Shown here: piece after piece, positions 1 to 8,765 of the stretch
Layout of the letters: each line of letters opens with the position of its first letter
Position numbering within the stretch: the first letter of the stretch is position 1
Assembly: GCA_051883455.1 (NCBI GenBank)
Contig: JBJETT010000008.1
Coordinates: 189,240 to 253,239 of the forward strand
Source: HGM11368 sp051883455
Lineage (GTDB): Bacteria; Bacillota; Clostridia; Christensenellales; UBA3700
Length of the DNA: 64,000 nt
Direction: 5' to 3'
Position numbers and translations under genes: made by a program
The notes under the pieces: model-generated
What the model was told of the DNA's origin: nothing
Database searches by the model: none
What the model saw: the letters and a program-made list of their open reading frames with translations, nothing else

Positions 1-43
1 TCTGCACGATATGCAAGACCTCATTGCTACGATGGTTGACTAA
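1..43 (+). CDS. C-terminal fragment of a gene entering from the left
   Basis: Reading frame 2 is open from the window edge to a TAA at 41-43, encoding only LHDMQDLIATMVD. A strong intrinsic terminator follows at once, which supports a real rightward gene ending here. Thirteen residues are too few to assign a family. The other forward frames are either closed or not followed sensibly by the terminator. Confidence 0.4.
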   Translation, partial: LHDMQDLIATMVD

Positions 44-60
44 TCTCAAGACAAAAATAT

Positions 61-94
61 GGGACTGTTTGCTAATTGCAAGCAGTCCTTTTTT
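61..94 (+). terminator. intrinsic terminator of the left-edge gene
   Basis: Stem GGACTG (62-67) pairs with CAGTCC (83-88), the inner loop can extend the pairing (TTGC/GCAA), and six T follow. It separates the rightward edge gene from the leftward DUF5714 gene. Confidence 0.8.
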
Positions 95-159
95 ACAAAT
101 TTTGATAGCGTTTTGGTATTTAAAGATTATTCCAAATTCTAATTACTCTGCCCTTTCGT

Positions 160-744
160 CTAGTCTTGTGCGCTTTGTTTAGTCTTGGCAAAAAACGGAC
201 ATCTATCGCCAATGCATTGCTTGTTGAGAGGAGAAAACTCACAGACTATTTTGTCTATGGTCATCTCTACCCCGTACTTTTCCCTTATAAAATCTACCGC
301 GTAGCTTAGCGAAAGAAAAGCGTTTCTTTTGCAACATCTAGGTCCGCCTATCTTACTCATCTTGCTCAAAATCGTAGAGGTGAGCTGTAGATTGTCCTTA
401 TAAAATTCGTCGCTACTGAGTGGCTGAGTGTCGTGTATAATCGACAACACCGCACCCACCGACGCCACCGAACCGCATACTCCCCAATAGGCGCACATAG
501 CTCCCGGCATTTTGATAGAGCGCTCGGCAAGCGCGTCCAAACAACCCGGCAAGTCGATATCTCCGCCCGCATTGTAGTACGCCGTCAACAAAGCCGCTCC
601 GTCAAGAAAATGATGCTCGGGTCCGTGAATGGCAATACAATCTCTATGCATCATCTCTTTGACCACCTCGATAGGATTGGTGGACTTTATATTGACAATT
701 TCGCTTTTGATACGATTATATTTTTCTTCGAGAGAGTATTGCAT
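160..744 (-). CDS. DUF5714-type Cys/His-rich protein
   Basis: A 194-residue cytosolic protein. Conserved-looking blocks are HGPEHH near the N-terminus, GGPRCCKR in the last third and CPFF near the end. These match my recollection of the DUF5714 family, often found beside radical SAM or methyltransferase genes in anaerobes; its biochemical role is not known to me. Clustered Cys and His suggest metal or cofactor binding (inference). I place the start at 744 because AAAGGAG lies 5 nt upstream; a longer reading to 810 has no ribosome binding site. It is the last gene of the leftward rpoD-side cluster, 80 nt after the membrane protein gene. Confidence 0.65.
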   Translation of the reverse strand: MQYSLEEKYNRIKSEIVNIKSTNPIEVVKEMMHRDCIAIHGPEHHFLDGAALLTAYYNAGGDIDLPGCLDALAERSIKMPGAMCAYWGVCGSVASVGAVLSIIHDTQPLSSDEFYKDNLQLTSTILSKMSKIGGPRCCKRNAFLSLSYAVDFIREKYGVEMTIDKIVCEFSPLNKQCIGDRCPFFAKTKQSAQD

Positions 745-802
745 ATATCTCCTTTTTGGTCGCGATTTTGTTCTATCGCACCTACTCGATATTTTATTTT
801 TG

Positions 803-818
803 CTCGACACGTATCGAC
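803..818. repeat. ATACGTAT palindromic repeat, copy 1
   Basis: CTCGACACGTATCGAC, one of five near-identical 16-bp palindromes in the window. It begins 7 nt past the stop codon of the leftward gene ending at 826. It has one substitution in the central ATACGTAT core. Confidence 0.7.
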
Positions 819-825
819 TTTTTCG

Positions 826-1470
826 TCAATTTATTCCGTCGTCGCAAGTTGGTTTTTCTTTTTCTTGGCTATCTCGCTGCTCTTGATTTTGCATTGCTAC
901 ACTCTTGTTACGCGTGGCAATCTTGCCTTCGTATTCGCGTTGCAACTGCTCAACCTTGCCTACCGCTTGCTCGTACTTTTGTTGCAAGCTTTTCATCTTG
1001 TTGCTATGGGTGAGCATAAGCAGTTGTAGGTCGTCGAGCAAAAGACACTTGTTACCGATATATCCTATCGTAAATTTTTCCGCCGATTTGAGTGCAAGCA
1101 CTTCTTGCCAGCTAAACTGTGCAGGCGATACGTTGGTGTATGTTTGCAAGTCGTCACTATAGCTATACTCAACGCTAAAGTATTCAGCTTTGCCCGACTT
1201 GCCACCCGATATATATCTAATAAAATGCGCGGTGGTCGTCTTGCCCGACCTTAGAATTTTGTTTTGTATGGCGTATTGACGGCTTCTCACCACTCCGCCG
1301 ACAAGGCACACGATACCCACTATCATAGTCAAAATAGGCACTAGATAGGACGATATATTGACACTACCTTTCGCGTGATAATATATCGCCAAACCAACGC
1401 CTATTGCCATTGCGACTACGCCAAGTATCAACGGATATAATACGCTCTTTGCCAAGTCGAGTTTTTTCAT
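826..1470 (-). CDS. small membrane protein with a C-terminal coiled coil
   Basis: A 214-residue protein with two N-terminal membrane segments (about 10-30 and 42-62), a soluble middle resembling DUF3592-type proteins (KTTTAHFIRY, then a segment with several Tyr), and a Gln/Glu/Lys-rich tail likely to form a coiled coil (about 155-205). The start lies 1 nt after the cdsZ stop and has no separate Shine-Dalgarno, so it is probably translated by coupling. Function unknown; the DUF3592 resemblance is weak. Confidence 0.6.
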   Translation of the reverse strand: MKKLDLAKSVLYPLILGVVAMAIGVGLAIYYHAKGSVNISSYLVPILTMIVGIVCLVGGVVRSRQYAIQNKILRSGKTTTAHFIRYISGGKSGKAEYFSVEYSYSDDLQTYTNVSPAQFSWQEVLALKSAEKFTIGYIGNKCLLLDDLQLLMLTHSNKMKSLQQKYEQAVGKVEQLQREYEGKIATRNKSVAMQNQEQRDSQEKEKPTCDDGIN

Positions 1471-1471
1471 G

Positions 1472-2176
1472 TTATTTGTTGTACATTATTCTGCCACAGT
1501 TAGGGCATTCAATATAAGGAAGACCTGCGTCCATCTTGTCGCGAATATTGGTATCTACCTCTATGCCGCAAGCACATGCGTGCCCCTCTTTGTTGTAAGG
1601 CACGAACACAGGCTTTTTGCCTCTCTTGCGCGCGTCGAGATATATTGCCATCAACTGCGGGTCAACGTCCTTGGCAATGGCTTTTTTCTTGTTGTCAAGT
1701 TCTTTCGCTACAGCCATTTTACTCTCTCTAAGCTTAGTAAATTTGTCGGCGTAAGACTTTTCTAATGCACCTGCCTTGGACGCACTATCCATCTCTGCTT
1801 TGAACCTGCTTTGAATTTGACCGAGCTCCGCCTTTAGCCTGCTAAGTTCTTTTTCGTAGTTTTCGATGACGGTCGTATACTTGTCAAGTTGCTTGGAATA
1901 ATAATCAAGCTCGTCGTCTTGAGCGTCGTCGTTGACGTGCTTGCTCAATTCTTCAATCTCTTTGATTGCATCTTGATATTGAGCGTCTACACTCGCGAAG
2001 CTCGAAAACGCCTCTTCGGTAATACTGTTGAGTCTGATAACCTCTTCTACTGCTCTCTTTCTTTCATTTTGGTAGGCAAGATATTTTTGATATTCTTCGC
2101 TCTTGCGCATATCCTCTTCAAGCTTGATAAATTCCATATCAACCTTTTGATATTCCAAAATTTTGTCTATATTCAT
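1472..2176 (-). CDS. cdsZ: coiled-coil zinc-ribbon protein CdsZ
   Basis: A 234-residue protein with a long charged coiled coil (about 5-190) and a C-terminal zinc ribbon ending in CPNCGRIMY. It matches the C4-type zinc-ribbon family (PF02591), often next to nif3 and trmK in Firmicutes. Family members are reported to act on translation or ribosome-related regulation; the exact role here is not shown by sequence. Oddly, the first metal knuckle reads HACACG, so the first two Cys are one residue apart rather than the usual CxxC; the preceding His may help bind metal. The start at 2176 has a perfect GAGGAGGAG ribosome binding site. Confidence 0.85.
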   Translation of the reverse strand: MNIDKILEYQKVDMEFIKLEEDMRKSEEYQKYLAYQNERKRAVEEVIRLNSITEEAFSSFASVDAQYQDAIKEIEELSKHVNDDAQDDELDYYSKQLDKYTTVIENYEKELSRLKAELGQIQSRFKAEMDSASKAGALEKSYADKFTKLRESKMAVAKELDNKKKAIAKDVDPQLMAIYLDARKRGKKPVFVPYNKEGHACACGIEVDTNIRDKMDAGLPYIECPNCGRIMYNK

Positions 2177-2190
2177 ATGCTCCTCCTCAA

Positions 2191-2952
2191 TCAGTTGTAT
2201 GGGTCGGCGTCTTGTTGAGATTTTTCAACTTCGACACTGCCTTGCAACCAATCGTATATTATATTTTTTGCTATTTTTTCACTCGTCCAATGCCCGAGTT
2301 CTATAAGTGAAATTGCCTTGTCTTTGAGCGTCAACAACAGGGAATGTTTGACCTCCGCGGTGATGAATACTTGCACGCCGTGAGGAACTAAAACCTCGTC
2401 AATCAATTCGTCCATTCTTCCGCCCGCACCGCTACAAACACCTACAACGTCAATATTGGCGTCAAGGTCGCCTGCCGTGCGCACGTGCTTTTCGCCCGTA
2501 ATTGCAACTATCTTGTCCACGAGTTCTCTCAAAGTCACGGGCTTACTCAATTTGCCCGTTCTCCAGCAACAGTCTTTGCCGTCTCTATCAATCAAGCCTA
2601 GTTCTACTGCAAGCTTGCTATTGATACCACCCGTCACACAGTCGAGGTTGGTGTGCATACAATAGATATTGACATCGTTTTTGACGGCTTGCATAATTAT
2701 TTTGCCCGTCGTATCGTCTTGATTTACGCGTTTGATAGCCCCAAATATCACGGGATGATGCGACACGATAAGGTTGCAGCCCTTCTCTACCGCTTCTTCT
2801 ACCACTGCGGGGGTTACGTCGACGCACACTAGCGCTTTGGCAATCATAGCATTGCAATCGCCTACGATGAGCCCGCAATTATCCCACTCTTCGGCAAGCG
2901 TTAGAGGGGCGTTACTCTCCAAAACCTTAATTATTTGAGATAGTTTTTGCAT
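2191..2952 (-). CDS. Nif3-like dinuclear metal-centre protein (YqfO type)
   Basis: A 253-residue member of the Nif3/YbgI family, usually a hexamer with two metal ions per subunit; sometimes annotated as GTP cyclohydrolase type 1-like. The SHHP motif near residue 65, the later MHTNLD (about 99) and the C-terminal GHWTSEK supply the expected metal ligands. This is the short form without the extra PII-like insert. The start overlaps the end of trmK by 26 nt, with GAGGAG upstream, so the two are translationally linked. The physiological role of the family is poorly defined. Confidence 0.88.
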   Translation of the reverse strand: MQKLSQIIKVLESNAPLTLAEEWDNCGLIVGDCNAMIAKALVCVDVTPAVVEEAVEKGCNLIVSHHPVIFGAIKRVNQDDTTGKIIMQAVKNDVNIYCMHTNLDCVTGGINSKLAVELGLIDRDGKDCCWRTGKLSKPVTLRELVDKIVAITGEKHVRTAGDLDANIDVVGVCSGAGGRMDELIDEVLVPHGVQVFITAEVKHSLLLTLKDKAISLIELGHWTSEKIAKNIIYDWLQGSVEVEKSQQDADPYN

Positions 2953-3595
2953 GTTTTATCTCCTCACCTACTTCTTGGAGCAAGTCGTAGTATCGTTTGA
3001 TTTGACTATCTGTAGCGACAAACTCGGCGTAAGCGCCTATCTTGGCTAGCTCATTCTCGACAAACCTACAAAAGGTTGGGTCGGTGATAGAGTTATTCCC
3101 TAGCATAATCTCTCTATAAGAGGGATTTTCTCGTCCTCTCGTTGCAACGATGAGGTTGTAGAATTTCTTACCGCTCTCTACTACGTAATCGCGAACTCTC
3201 ACGTAGCCGCCCTCCGCCAAATAATGCCTTAGATAATTCACGTCGCTATGCGCGAGCAACACGTATCGGACTATGCCTTGCACCTGTCTATCGAGTATTT
3301 TGACTATTTCTCTACCGCCCATACCCGCAATGACGGCAACGTCGACTTGGTTGTCCCTATATCCGTCAAAGCCGTCGCAACGTATAAACTCAACGCTAGT
3401 CAATCCCTCTTCCTTAGCGAGCTTGATAGCCTTGTCGAGGCTTGGCTGAGATACGTCACTCTCGATAGCCTTGGCTATCCTGCCCTCTTTGAGAGCCATC
3501 AAGCCTATTTTGCCGTGGTCACAACCCACGTCGGCGAGCACTACGCCACTGATATTGTCAACCACAGCTCTCAGCCTTGGGTCAAGTTTTTTCAT
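2927..3595 (-). CDS. trmK: tRNA (adenine(22)-N1)-methyltransferase TrmK
   Basis: A 222-residue SAM-dependent methyltransferase that makes m1A22 in tRNA in Gram-positive bacteria. Motif I is ADVGCDHG (about 21-28), followed by the acidic loop AIESDVSQPS and the catalytic-region motif IAGMGG. Immediate neighbours rpoD upstream and nif3 downstream are the same as in Bacillus (yqfN-yqfO). It starts 1 nt past the rpoD stop without a clear ribosome binding site, suggesting coupling. Confidence 0.9.
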   Translation of the reverse strand: MKKLDPRLRAVVDNISGVVLADVGCDHGKIGLMALKEGRIAKAIESDVSQPSLDKAIKLAKEEGLTSVEFIRCDGFDGYRDNQVDVAVIAGMGGREIVKILDRQVQGIVRYVLLAHSDVNYLRHYLAEGGYVRVRDYVVESGKKFYNLIVATRGRENPSYREIMLGNNSITDPTFCRFVENELAKIGAYAEFVATDSQIKRYYDLLQEVGEEIKHAKTISNN

Positions 3596-3596
3596 A

Positions 3597-4673
3597 TCAA
3601 ATGTAGTCTTTGAGCTTCTTTTGACGATTAGGGTGACGGAGCTTTCTCAAAGCCTTCGCCTCGATTTGTCTGATACGCTCACGAGTTACGTTGAATTCTT
3701 TGCCCACTTCTTCCAAAGTCTTAGGACGCGAATCCTTGATACCGTAACGCATTATCAACACTTCTTGCTCACGAGGGGTGAGCGTGCTGAGAACTTGCAA
3801 CAAATGTTCTCTAAGCATTGCGGCTTCGGCTTTTTCGGCAGGAGAAACGGAAGAATTATCCTCTATAAAGTCGCCAAGGTGGCTGTCCTCTTCTTCACCG
3901 ATTGGCTTCTCGAGCGATACGGGGTCTTGCGCAATCTTTTGAATTTCGATTACCTTATCTTCGCTTATACCCATTTTTTCCGCTATTTCTGCAGCTGAAG
4001 GCTCTCTACCTAGCGTTTGCAAAAGATTTCTCGACACTCTGCCGAGTTTGTTGATAGTTTCCACCATATGCACCGGAATACGAATAGTCCTCGCTTGGTC
4101 GGCTATAGCTCTCGTGATAGATTGCTTAATCCACCAAGTAGCGTAGGTCGAAAACTTGAAGCCTCTCTCGTAATCGAACTTTTCTACGGCTTTCATCAAT
4201 CCGAGATTGCCCTCTTGAATAAGGTCAAGGAAGTGCATACCCCTACCCACGTATCTCTTGGCAATCGAAACGACGAGTCTTAGGTTGGCTACGCTGAGCT
4301 TGTCCCTTGCCGACATATCGCCCTCGTTCATTCTCTTGGCTAGCTCTACTTCTTCTTCGGTAGTAAGCAGAGGTACTTGTCCTATCTCCTTGAGATACAT
4401 CTTGACAGAGTCGTCGGTGCTAGAATCGAAGTTGTCAATAGCTATCTTCTCGCTGAGAGAAGAGTTGCTGACGGTAATACCTTTGGCTTTGAGTTCTCCG
4501 TAGACGTTTTCCATTTCTTCAACGCTAAGAGCAAATCTGTCGAGTCTTTCGTTGACTTGCTCTTCGGAGAGCTTTCCGCCAACCGCCGACGCAATCAAGC
4601 CGTCCACGGCACTACGGATTTTTTCTTCTCTACGCAGTTTCTTTTCGTTGTTTTCGTTTTTTTGTTCTGCCAT
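3597..4673 (-). CDS. rpoD: primary sigma factor RpoD (SigA)
   Basis: A 358-residue sigma-70 housekeeping factor. Region 1.1 is short and lysine-rich, and region 1.2 (VKMYLKEIGQVPLLT) begins near 88. Region 2 holds the core-binding and -10 recognition helices (DLIQEGNLGLMKAVEKFDY and STYATWWIKQSI). Region 4 has LTPREQEVL and the -35-binding helix VTRERIRQIEAKALRKLR near the C-terminus. It follows dnaG by 10 nt with AGGAGAAAG as ribosome binding site, the usual macromolecular-synthesis order. It predicts TTGACA/TATAAT promoters, which the window shows repeatedly. Confidence 0.98.
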   Translation of the reverse strand: MAEQKNENNEKKLRREEKIRSAVDGLIASAVGGKLSEEQVNERLDRFALSVEEMENVYGELKAKGITVSNSSLSEKIAIDNFDSSTDDSVKMYLKEIGQVPLLTTEEEVELAKRMNEGDMSARDKLSVANLRLVVSIAKRYVGRGMHFLDLIQEGNLGLMKAVEKFDYERGFKFSTYATWWIKQSITRAIADQARTIRIPVHMVETINKLGRVSRNLLQTLGREPSAAEIAEKMGISEDKVIEIQKIAQDPVSLEKPIGEEEDSHLGDFIEDNSSVSPAEKAEAAMLREHLLQVLSTLTPREQEVLIMRYGIKDSRPKTLEEVGKEFNVTRERIRQIEAKALRKLRHPNRQKKLKDYI

Positions 4674-4683
4674 CGTCTTTCTC

Positions 4684-6423
4684 CTATTGTTTTTTTGCTA
4701 ATTGAATATATTGCGCCGTCAACAAAGCTCTGATTTCTTCATCTTCCTCTTGGTCTATCATCTTAGACAACGTTTGGAGCTTTTGTTGTTTGGTCGTTTT
4801 CAAAATTTTGGCTAAGCACCCCTCAAAATGTGCGTGCGCCACTTCGTCGCTGACCTTGCTACCTGCCATGAGAATAGCTCTAACCTCGGGGTTGGTCTCC
4901 TCTTGAGCCGACAAGTCGTCGAGGGTGAGATTGCACGTACCTTTTGCTCTAACCATATCGTATAGCTTGACGTGGTTGGGGTCTATGAGATATTGAGTCA
5001 AATCTTCCTTGCATTGTACGCCGTCCACTCCGCCGAAGAGTGCGAACAACACGTATCTCACCGCCTCGTCAAAGGAAGAGCCCTTTCTATGTGCCAAAGT
5101 TTTTGGCTTGGGCGTAGGGGTGGCTTGAGTGGCGTCGTATTGTTGATACAGTACGTCTCTATTGATTGCCGTATACTCTACGACGATAGGGATATAGGCT
5201 TCCACTTGCGCGGGATTGCCCAATTCTTTTAGGATTTTCATTGCCTCAACGGCGTATTTTCCCTTGCCCTCTGCGGTGGTTAGGTCAAAGCTCTCGGCAA
5301 GCTTACGAAGTTTGAATTCAAATAGTGGCAAAGCCTCCATCATCAACGTCATATACTGCTCTCTGCCATACTTCTTGATATATTCGTCGGGGTCGAGCCC
5401 TTCGGGGAGCGACATAACTTTGACGTCAAGTCCCGCCTTGTACAAAATATCCAGTCCTCTGACGGTAGCCTTTTGACCCGCCGCGTCGCCGTCGTAGCAT
5501 ATAATAACTTTGTCTACGTAACGCTTGATAAGTCTTGCTTGTTTTTCCGTCAACGCCGTGCCCATCGAAGCCATTGCGTTGCATATACCCGCTTGATAGA
5601 GTGCAATGACGTCCATATATCCCTCTACCATAACTACGGAATTGACGTTTTCTTTCATCTGCAACTTTTTGACGTTGTTTTGACCAAAAAGCTCGTTGGA
5701 CTTGTTGAAGATGAGCGTTTCTTTGGTATTTTTGTACTTTGGTTGATAGTCGTTGTCGACTATCCTTCTACCACCGAAAGCCACTACTTGCTTCATATTG
5801 TTGACGATAGGCACGATTACTCTACCTGCCAAAGCGTCAAAGCATTTGCCGTCCTTCATTTCCGCCACGCCCGCGTCAATCATCTCTTGTTGACTAAAGC
5901 CCTTGGACGTAAGATAAGCAATTAGTTGATAATATCCCAAAGAATACCCTAGTCCAAAAGCCGTTATCGTCTTGCCCGTAACGCCCCTGCTTGTCCAATA
6001 GTTTTGTGCCACAGTGCCTTGCTCGCCGACGAGATTGTCGTGATAATACTTGGCGGTGACGCGCATAAGCTCGTACAATCTATCCTTGTGCCTTTTAGTA
6101 TTGCCGTCTTTATCCCCACTCTTTTCAAAGGTAGGTATAGCCACGTTGTACATGTCGGCAAGTATGCGTAGCGCTCCCATAAAGTCTGTGTGCTCTATCT
6201 CCATAACGAAGGCTATGGCGTCTCCACCCACGTGACAACCGAAGCAGTGATAAGAATTGCGCTCCTCGCTTACGCAAAAAGAAGGGGTCTTTTCGTGATG
6301 AAAAGGACAGCAAGCCCACAGCCTACCGCCCTTAGGCGTCAGCGTTAAGTACTTGCTTACTACGTCGGCTATGTTGATGCGTGACTTGAATTCGTCAAGC
6401 CACGAAGAAAAATTTTCTGCCAT
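4684..6423 (-). CDS. dnaG: DNA primase DnaG
   Basis: A 579-residue primase. The N-terminal CHC2 zinc finger uses C39, H42, C60 and C63. The RNA polymerase core carries the TOPRIM motifs VMVEGYMDVI and CYDGDAAG, and the C-terminal part is the helicase-binding region. It makes RNA primers for replication with DnaB. It is the first gene of the leftward dnaG-rpoD cluster. GGAGGG lies rather far (about 12 nt) from the ATG. Confidence 0.97.
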   Translation of the reverse strand: MAENFSSWLDEFKSRINIADVVSKYLTLTPKGGRLWACCPFHHEKTPSFCVSEERNSYHCFGCHVGGDAIAFVMEIEHTDFMGALRILADMYNVAIPTFEKSGDKDGNTKRHKDRLYELMRVTAKYYHDNLVGEQGTVAQNYWTSRGVTGKTITAFGLGYSLGYYQLIAYLTSKGFSQQEMIDAGVAEMKDGKCFDALAGRVIVPIVNNMKQVVAFGGRRIVDNDYQPKYKNTKETLIFNKSNELFGQNNVKKLQMKENVNSVVMVEGYMDVIALYQAGICNAMASMGTALTEKQARLIKRYVDKVIICYDGDAAGQKATVRGLDILYKAGLDVKVMSLPEGLDPDEYIKKYGREQYMTLMMEALPLFEFKLRKLAESFDLTTAEGKGKYAVEAMKILKELGNPAQVEAYIPIVVEYTAINRDVLYQQYDATQATPTPKPKTLAHRKGSSFDEAVRYVLFALFGGVDGVQCKEDLTQYLIDPNHVKLYDMVRAKGTCNLTLDDLSAQEETNPEVRAILMAGSKVSDEVAHAHFEGCLAKILKTTKQQKLQTLSKMIDQEEDEEIRALLTAQYIQLAKKQ

Positions 6424-6567
6424 TGGACGCTATACCCTCCAATTATTATATACGACGGCTCGTTGACTTTTCCTAAAAAATTTTAATTATTTCCCTTATA
6501 TATATTTTTTATAAGCGATTATGCGCATTTTATCGGGGAGCGTTGCTTTTTTTGCACCGCATAGCTA

Positions 6568-6596
6568 TTGACTACGCGAATTATTTAAGATAAAAT
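6568..6596 (+). promoter_or_regulatory. dgt promoter, predicted leaderless
   Basis: -35 TTGACT (6568-6573), 17-nt spacer, -10 TAAAAT (6591-6596). Only six bases, ATAGTT, separate the -10 from the ATG, so the predicted transcript starts at or within a base or two of the start codon. No Shine-Dalgarno is present. Confidence 0.75.
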
Positions 6597-6602
6597 ATAG
6601 TT

Positions 6603-7610
6603 ATGGAAAACATTAGACAACGCATTGAAGCTCTCGAAAGAGCTACTCTCAGCCCATACGCTTGCCTATCGTGCAATACCAAAGGTCGTGAATTTCCTTG
6701 CACACCCAACGATATGCGCACGGAATTTCAGCGTGATAGGGATAGAATTATTCATAGCAAAGCCTTTAGACGACTCAAGCACAAGACGCAAGTCTTTCTC
6801 TCACCCGAAGGCGACCACTACCGTACGCGTCTTACGCACACTCTCGAGGTGTCGCAGATAGGTAGAACGATTGCACGAGCTCTAAGACTCAATGAAGACC
6901 TTACCGAAGCTTGCACCTTGGGACACGACCTCGGTCACACCCCTTTCGGTCATGCGGGAGAAGCCGTGCTCAACGACCTCGTAGAGGGCGGTTTCGTGCA
7001 CTCTCAACACTCTCGCAGAGTGGTGGAATTGCTAGAAAACGACGGCAAAGGACTCAATTTGACCTACGAAGTGCGCGACGGCATTGCCAATCACAAGTAC
7101 CACGACGTCGCCTCTACTCTCGAGGGTCAAATCGTCAAGTATGCAGACCGATTTGCCTATATCAATCACGACATAGAGGACGCTACTCGTGGCGGAATAA
7201 TCACCGAAGCCGACCTGCCGAAAGATTGCGTAGAATTGCTGGGACACAACAAGGGCGAACGCATCAACAACCTCATAATTGATATGGTGACGACTAGCTA
7301 CGACAAGCCTTTTATAGCGCAGTCACCAGACTACAAGGCTATGACGGAAAAGCTGCATTCCTTTATGTTCGAGGCAGTCTATCTCAACGACAAGGCTAAG
7401 CATGAGGAGAAAAAAGCTAAGGAGATGCTCGTGCTAGTCTTTGAGCACTTCTATAAGCACCCCGAGCAAATGCCGGCTTTTTATCAATCGCTGTTGAATA
7501 CCTACCCTCTCGACAGAGTGGTATGCGATTACGTCAGCTCCTTTACCGATAGGTATTGCATCACCGTATTTAGCAATATCTACATTCCGAGCGGTTGGAA
7601 TAAGTACTAA
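6603..7610 (+). CDS. dgt: dGTP triphosphohydrolase-like HD protein
   Basis: A 335-residue HD-domain phosphohydrolase. H79 (RLTHTLEV) with H108-D109 (LGHDLGHTPFGH) and a later Asp (HDIEDA) form the metal site that splits dGTP or other dNTPs into nucleoside and triphosphate. The length fits the short Firmicutes type rather than E. coli Dgt. It probably controls dNTP pools. Promoter spacing and absence of a ribosome binding site suggest a leaderless mRNA. The next in-frame ATG (MRTEF, about residue 38) would delete conserved N-terminal sequence, so the first ATG is preferred. It is followed by a palindromic repeat and a terminator. Confidence 0.92.
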   Translation: MENIRQRIEALERATLSPYACLSCNTKGREFPCTPNDMRTEFQRDRDRIIHSKAFRRLKHKTQVFLSPEGDHYRTRLTHTLEVSQIGRTIARALRLNEDLTEACTLGHDLGHTPFGHAGEAVLNDLVEGGFVHSQHSRRVVELLENDGKGLNLTYEVRDGIANHKYHDVASTLEGQIVKYADRFAYINHDIEDATRGGIITEADLPKDCVELLGHNKGERINNLIIDMVTTSYDKPFIAQSPDYKAMTEKLHSFMFEAVYLNDKAKHEEKKAKEMLVLVFEHFYKHPEQMPAFYQSLLNTYPLDRVVCDYVSSFTDRYCITVFSNIYIPSGWNKY

Positions 7611-7613
7611 AAA

Positions 7614-7629
7614 CTCGATACGTATCGTA
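7614..7629. repeat. ATACGTAT palindromic repeat, copy 2
   Basis: CTCGATACGTATCGTA, starting 3 nt after the dgt stop and upstream of the dgt terminator. The core ATACGTAT (7618-7625) is intact. Confidence 0.75.
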
Positions 7630-7654
7630 CAAAATCATTTTTGAAGCAAAAAAT

Positions 7655-7681
7655 AACGGACTATTTGTCCGTTAATTTTTT
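7655..7681. terminator. bidirectional terminator between dgt and ilvE
   Basis: Stem AACGGAC/GTCCGTT with loop TATTT; T-rich on both strands. It can serve rightward dgt and leftward ilvE, which converge here. Confidence 0.8.
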
Positions 7682-7694
7682 ATCATGGTTTTGA

Positions 7695-8750
7695 TTATTT
7701 GATTTCCGTTATCCAACCAAATTCGTCCTCGTATCTTTCGTTTTGGATACCCGTGATTTTGTCGTACAAGAACGCGGTGATAGGACCCATTTCGGCGTTG
7801 TTGATGACCATATCTACGCCCTTGTAGCCTATTACGCCTACGGGAGATATAACCGCTGCCGTACCCGAGCCAAAGCTCTCTTTGAGTTGTCCGTTGTTGT
7901 AAGCCTCAACGATTTCGTCCATAGATATTCTTCTTTCGCTAATCTTGTAGCCGTACTTTTTGAGCACTTGGATGCAAGAGTTGCGGGTGATACCCGGAAG
8001 AATGCTACCTACGAGCGCAGGGGTAACGACCTCATCGCCGATGACGAAAAACATATTCATACTGCCTACTTCTTCTACGTACTTGTGCTCGTTGGAGTCA
8101 AGCCACAAAGCTTGGTCGTAGCCGAGCTTGTTAGCCTTTTCGCCCGCATAGAGGGAAGCCGCGTAGTTGCCCATGCACTTTGCCTCGCCCGTTCCGCCGA
8201 GAGGTGCTCTGACGTAATGTTCTTCTACCAAGATTTTGGTTGGTTTCATTCCGTTGGCATAGTATGAGCCTACAGGTGACAAGATGATGAAAAATCTATA
8301 TTTATGGCTTGCGTGCACACCCAAAACTTCTTCGTTGGCAATCATCGTAGGTCTTATGTAGAGAGCCGTTCCCGGTTCGGTAGGAATCCAATCTGCTTCC
8401 AGCTTGATGAGCTCGAACAAAGCCTTCTTGACCTTTTCGCTGTCAAAGGTTGGCATGCACATACGCTCGGCACTTCTATTCATACGCTTAAAGTTATCGT
8501 CAATACGGAAGACGGTGATTTTGCCCTCTTTGTTTTTGTACGCCTTTGCTCCCTCGAATATGCCTTGAGCATAGTGAAGCACGTTGCTGGCAGGTGCCAT
8601 TTCAAAAGGTGCGTAAGGCACGATTTCAGGCTCTTTCCATGCGCCGTCCTCGTAGTCCATCACCAACATATGGTCGGTAAAATACTTGCCGAAGCCAAGT
8701 TTTGTAAAATCGGGTTTTGCTTTAAGGTTTGTACTTTTTACGATTTTCAT
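7695..8750 (-). CDS. ilvE: branched-chain amino acid aminotransferase IlvE
   Basis: A 351-residue fold-type IV PLP aminotransferase of the longer BCAT group II. It interconverts Leu, Ile and Val with their 2-oxo acids using glutamate/2-oxoglutarate. The PLP lysine lies in the segment KCMGNYAASL (about residue 195), a variant of the common KxGGNYAAS. The FGSGTAAVISPVG segment near the C-terminus is the phosphate-binding region. GAGGTG precedes the ATG. No T-box or leader peptide is visible in the 15-nt gap from the upstream yigZ gene, so it may be co-transcribed with tyrS and yigZ. Confidence 0.95.
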   Translation of the reverse strand: MKIVKSTNLKAKPDFTKLGFGKYFTDHMLVMDYEDGAWKEPEIVPYAPFEMAPASNVLHYAQGIFEGAKAYKNKEGKITVFRIDDNFKRMNRSAERMCMPTFDSEKVKKALFELIKLEADWIPTEPGTALYIRPTMIANEEVLGVHASHKYRFFIILSPVGSYYANGMKPTKILVEEHYVRAPLGGTGEAKCMGNYAASLYAGEKANKLGYDQALWLDSNEHKYVEEVGSMNMFFVIGDEVVTPALVGSILPGITRNSCIQVLKKYGYKISERRISMDEIVEAYNNGQLKESFGSGTAAVISPVGVIGYKGVDMVINNAEMGPITAFLYDKITGIQNERYEDEFGWITEIK

Positions 8751-8765
8751 ATATACACCTCTTAT

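Noticed and set aside
433..1029. 198-codon plus-strand ORF
   Set aside because: Runs antisense across the DUF5714 and membrane protein genes, including the intergenic palindrome; no ribosome binding site.
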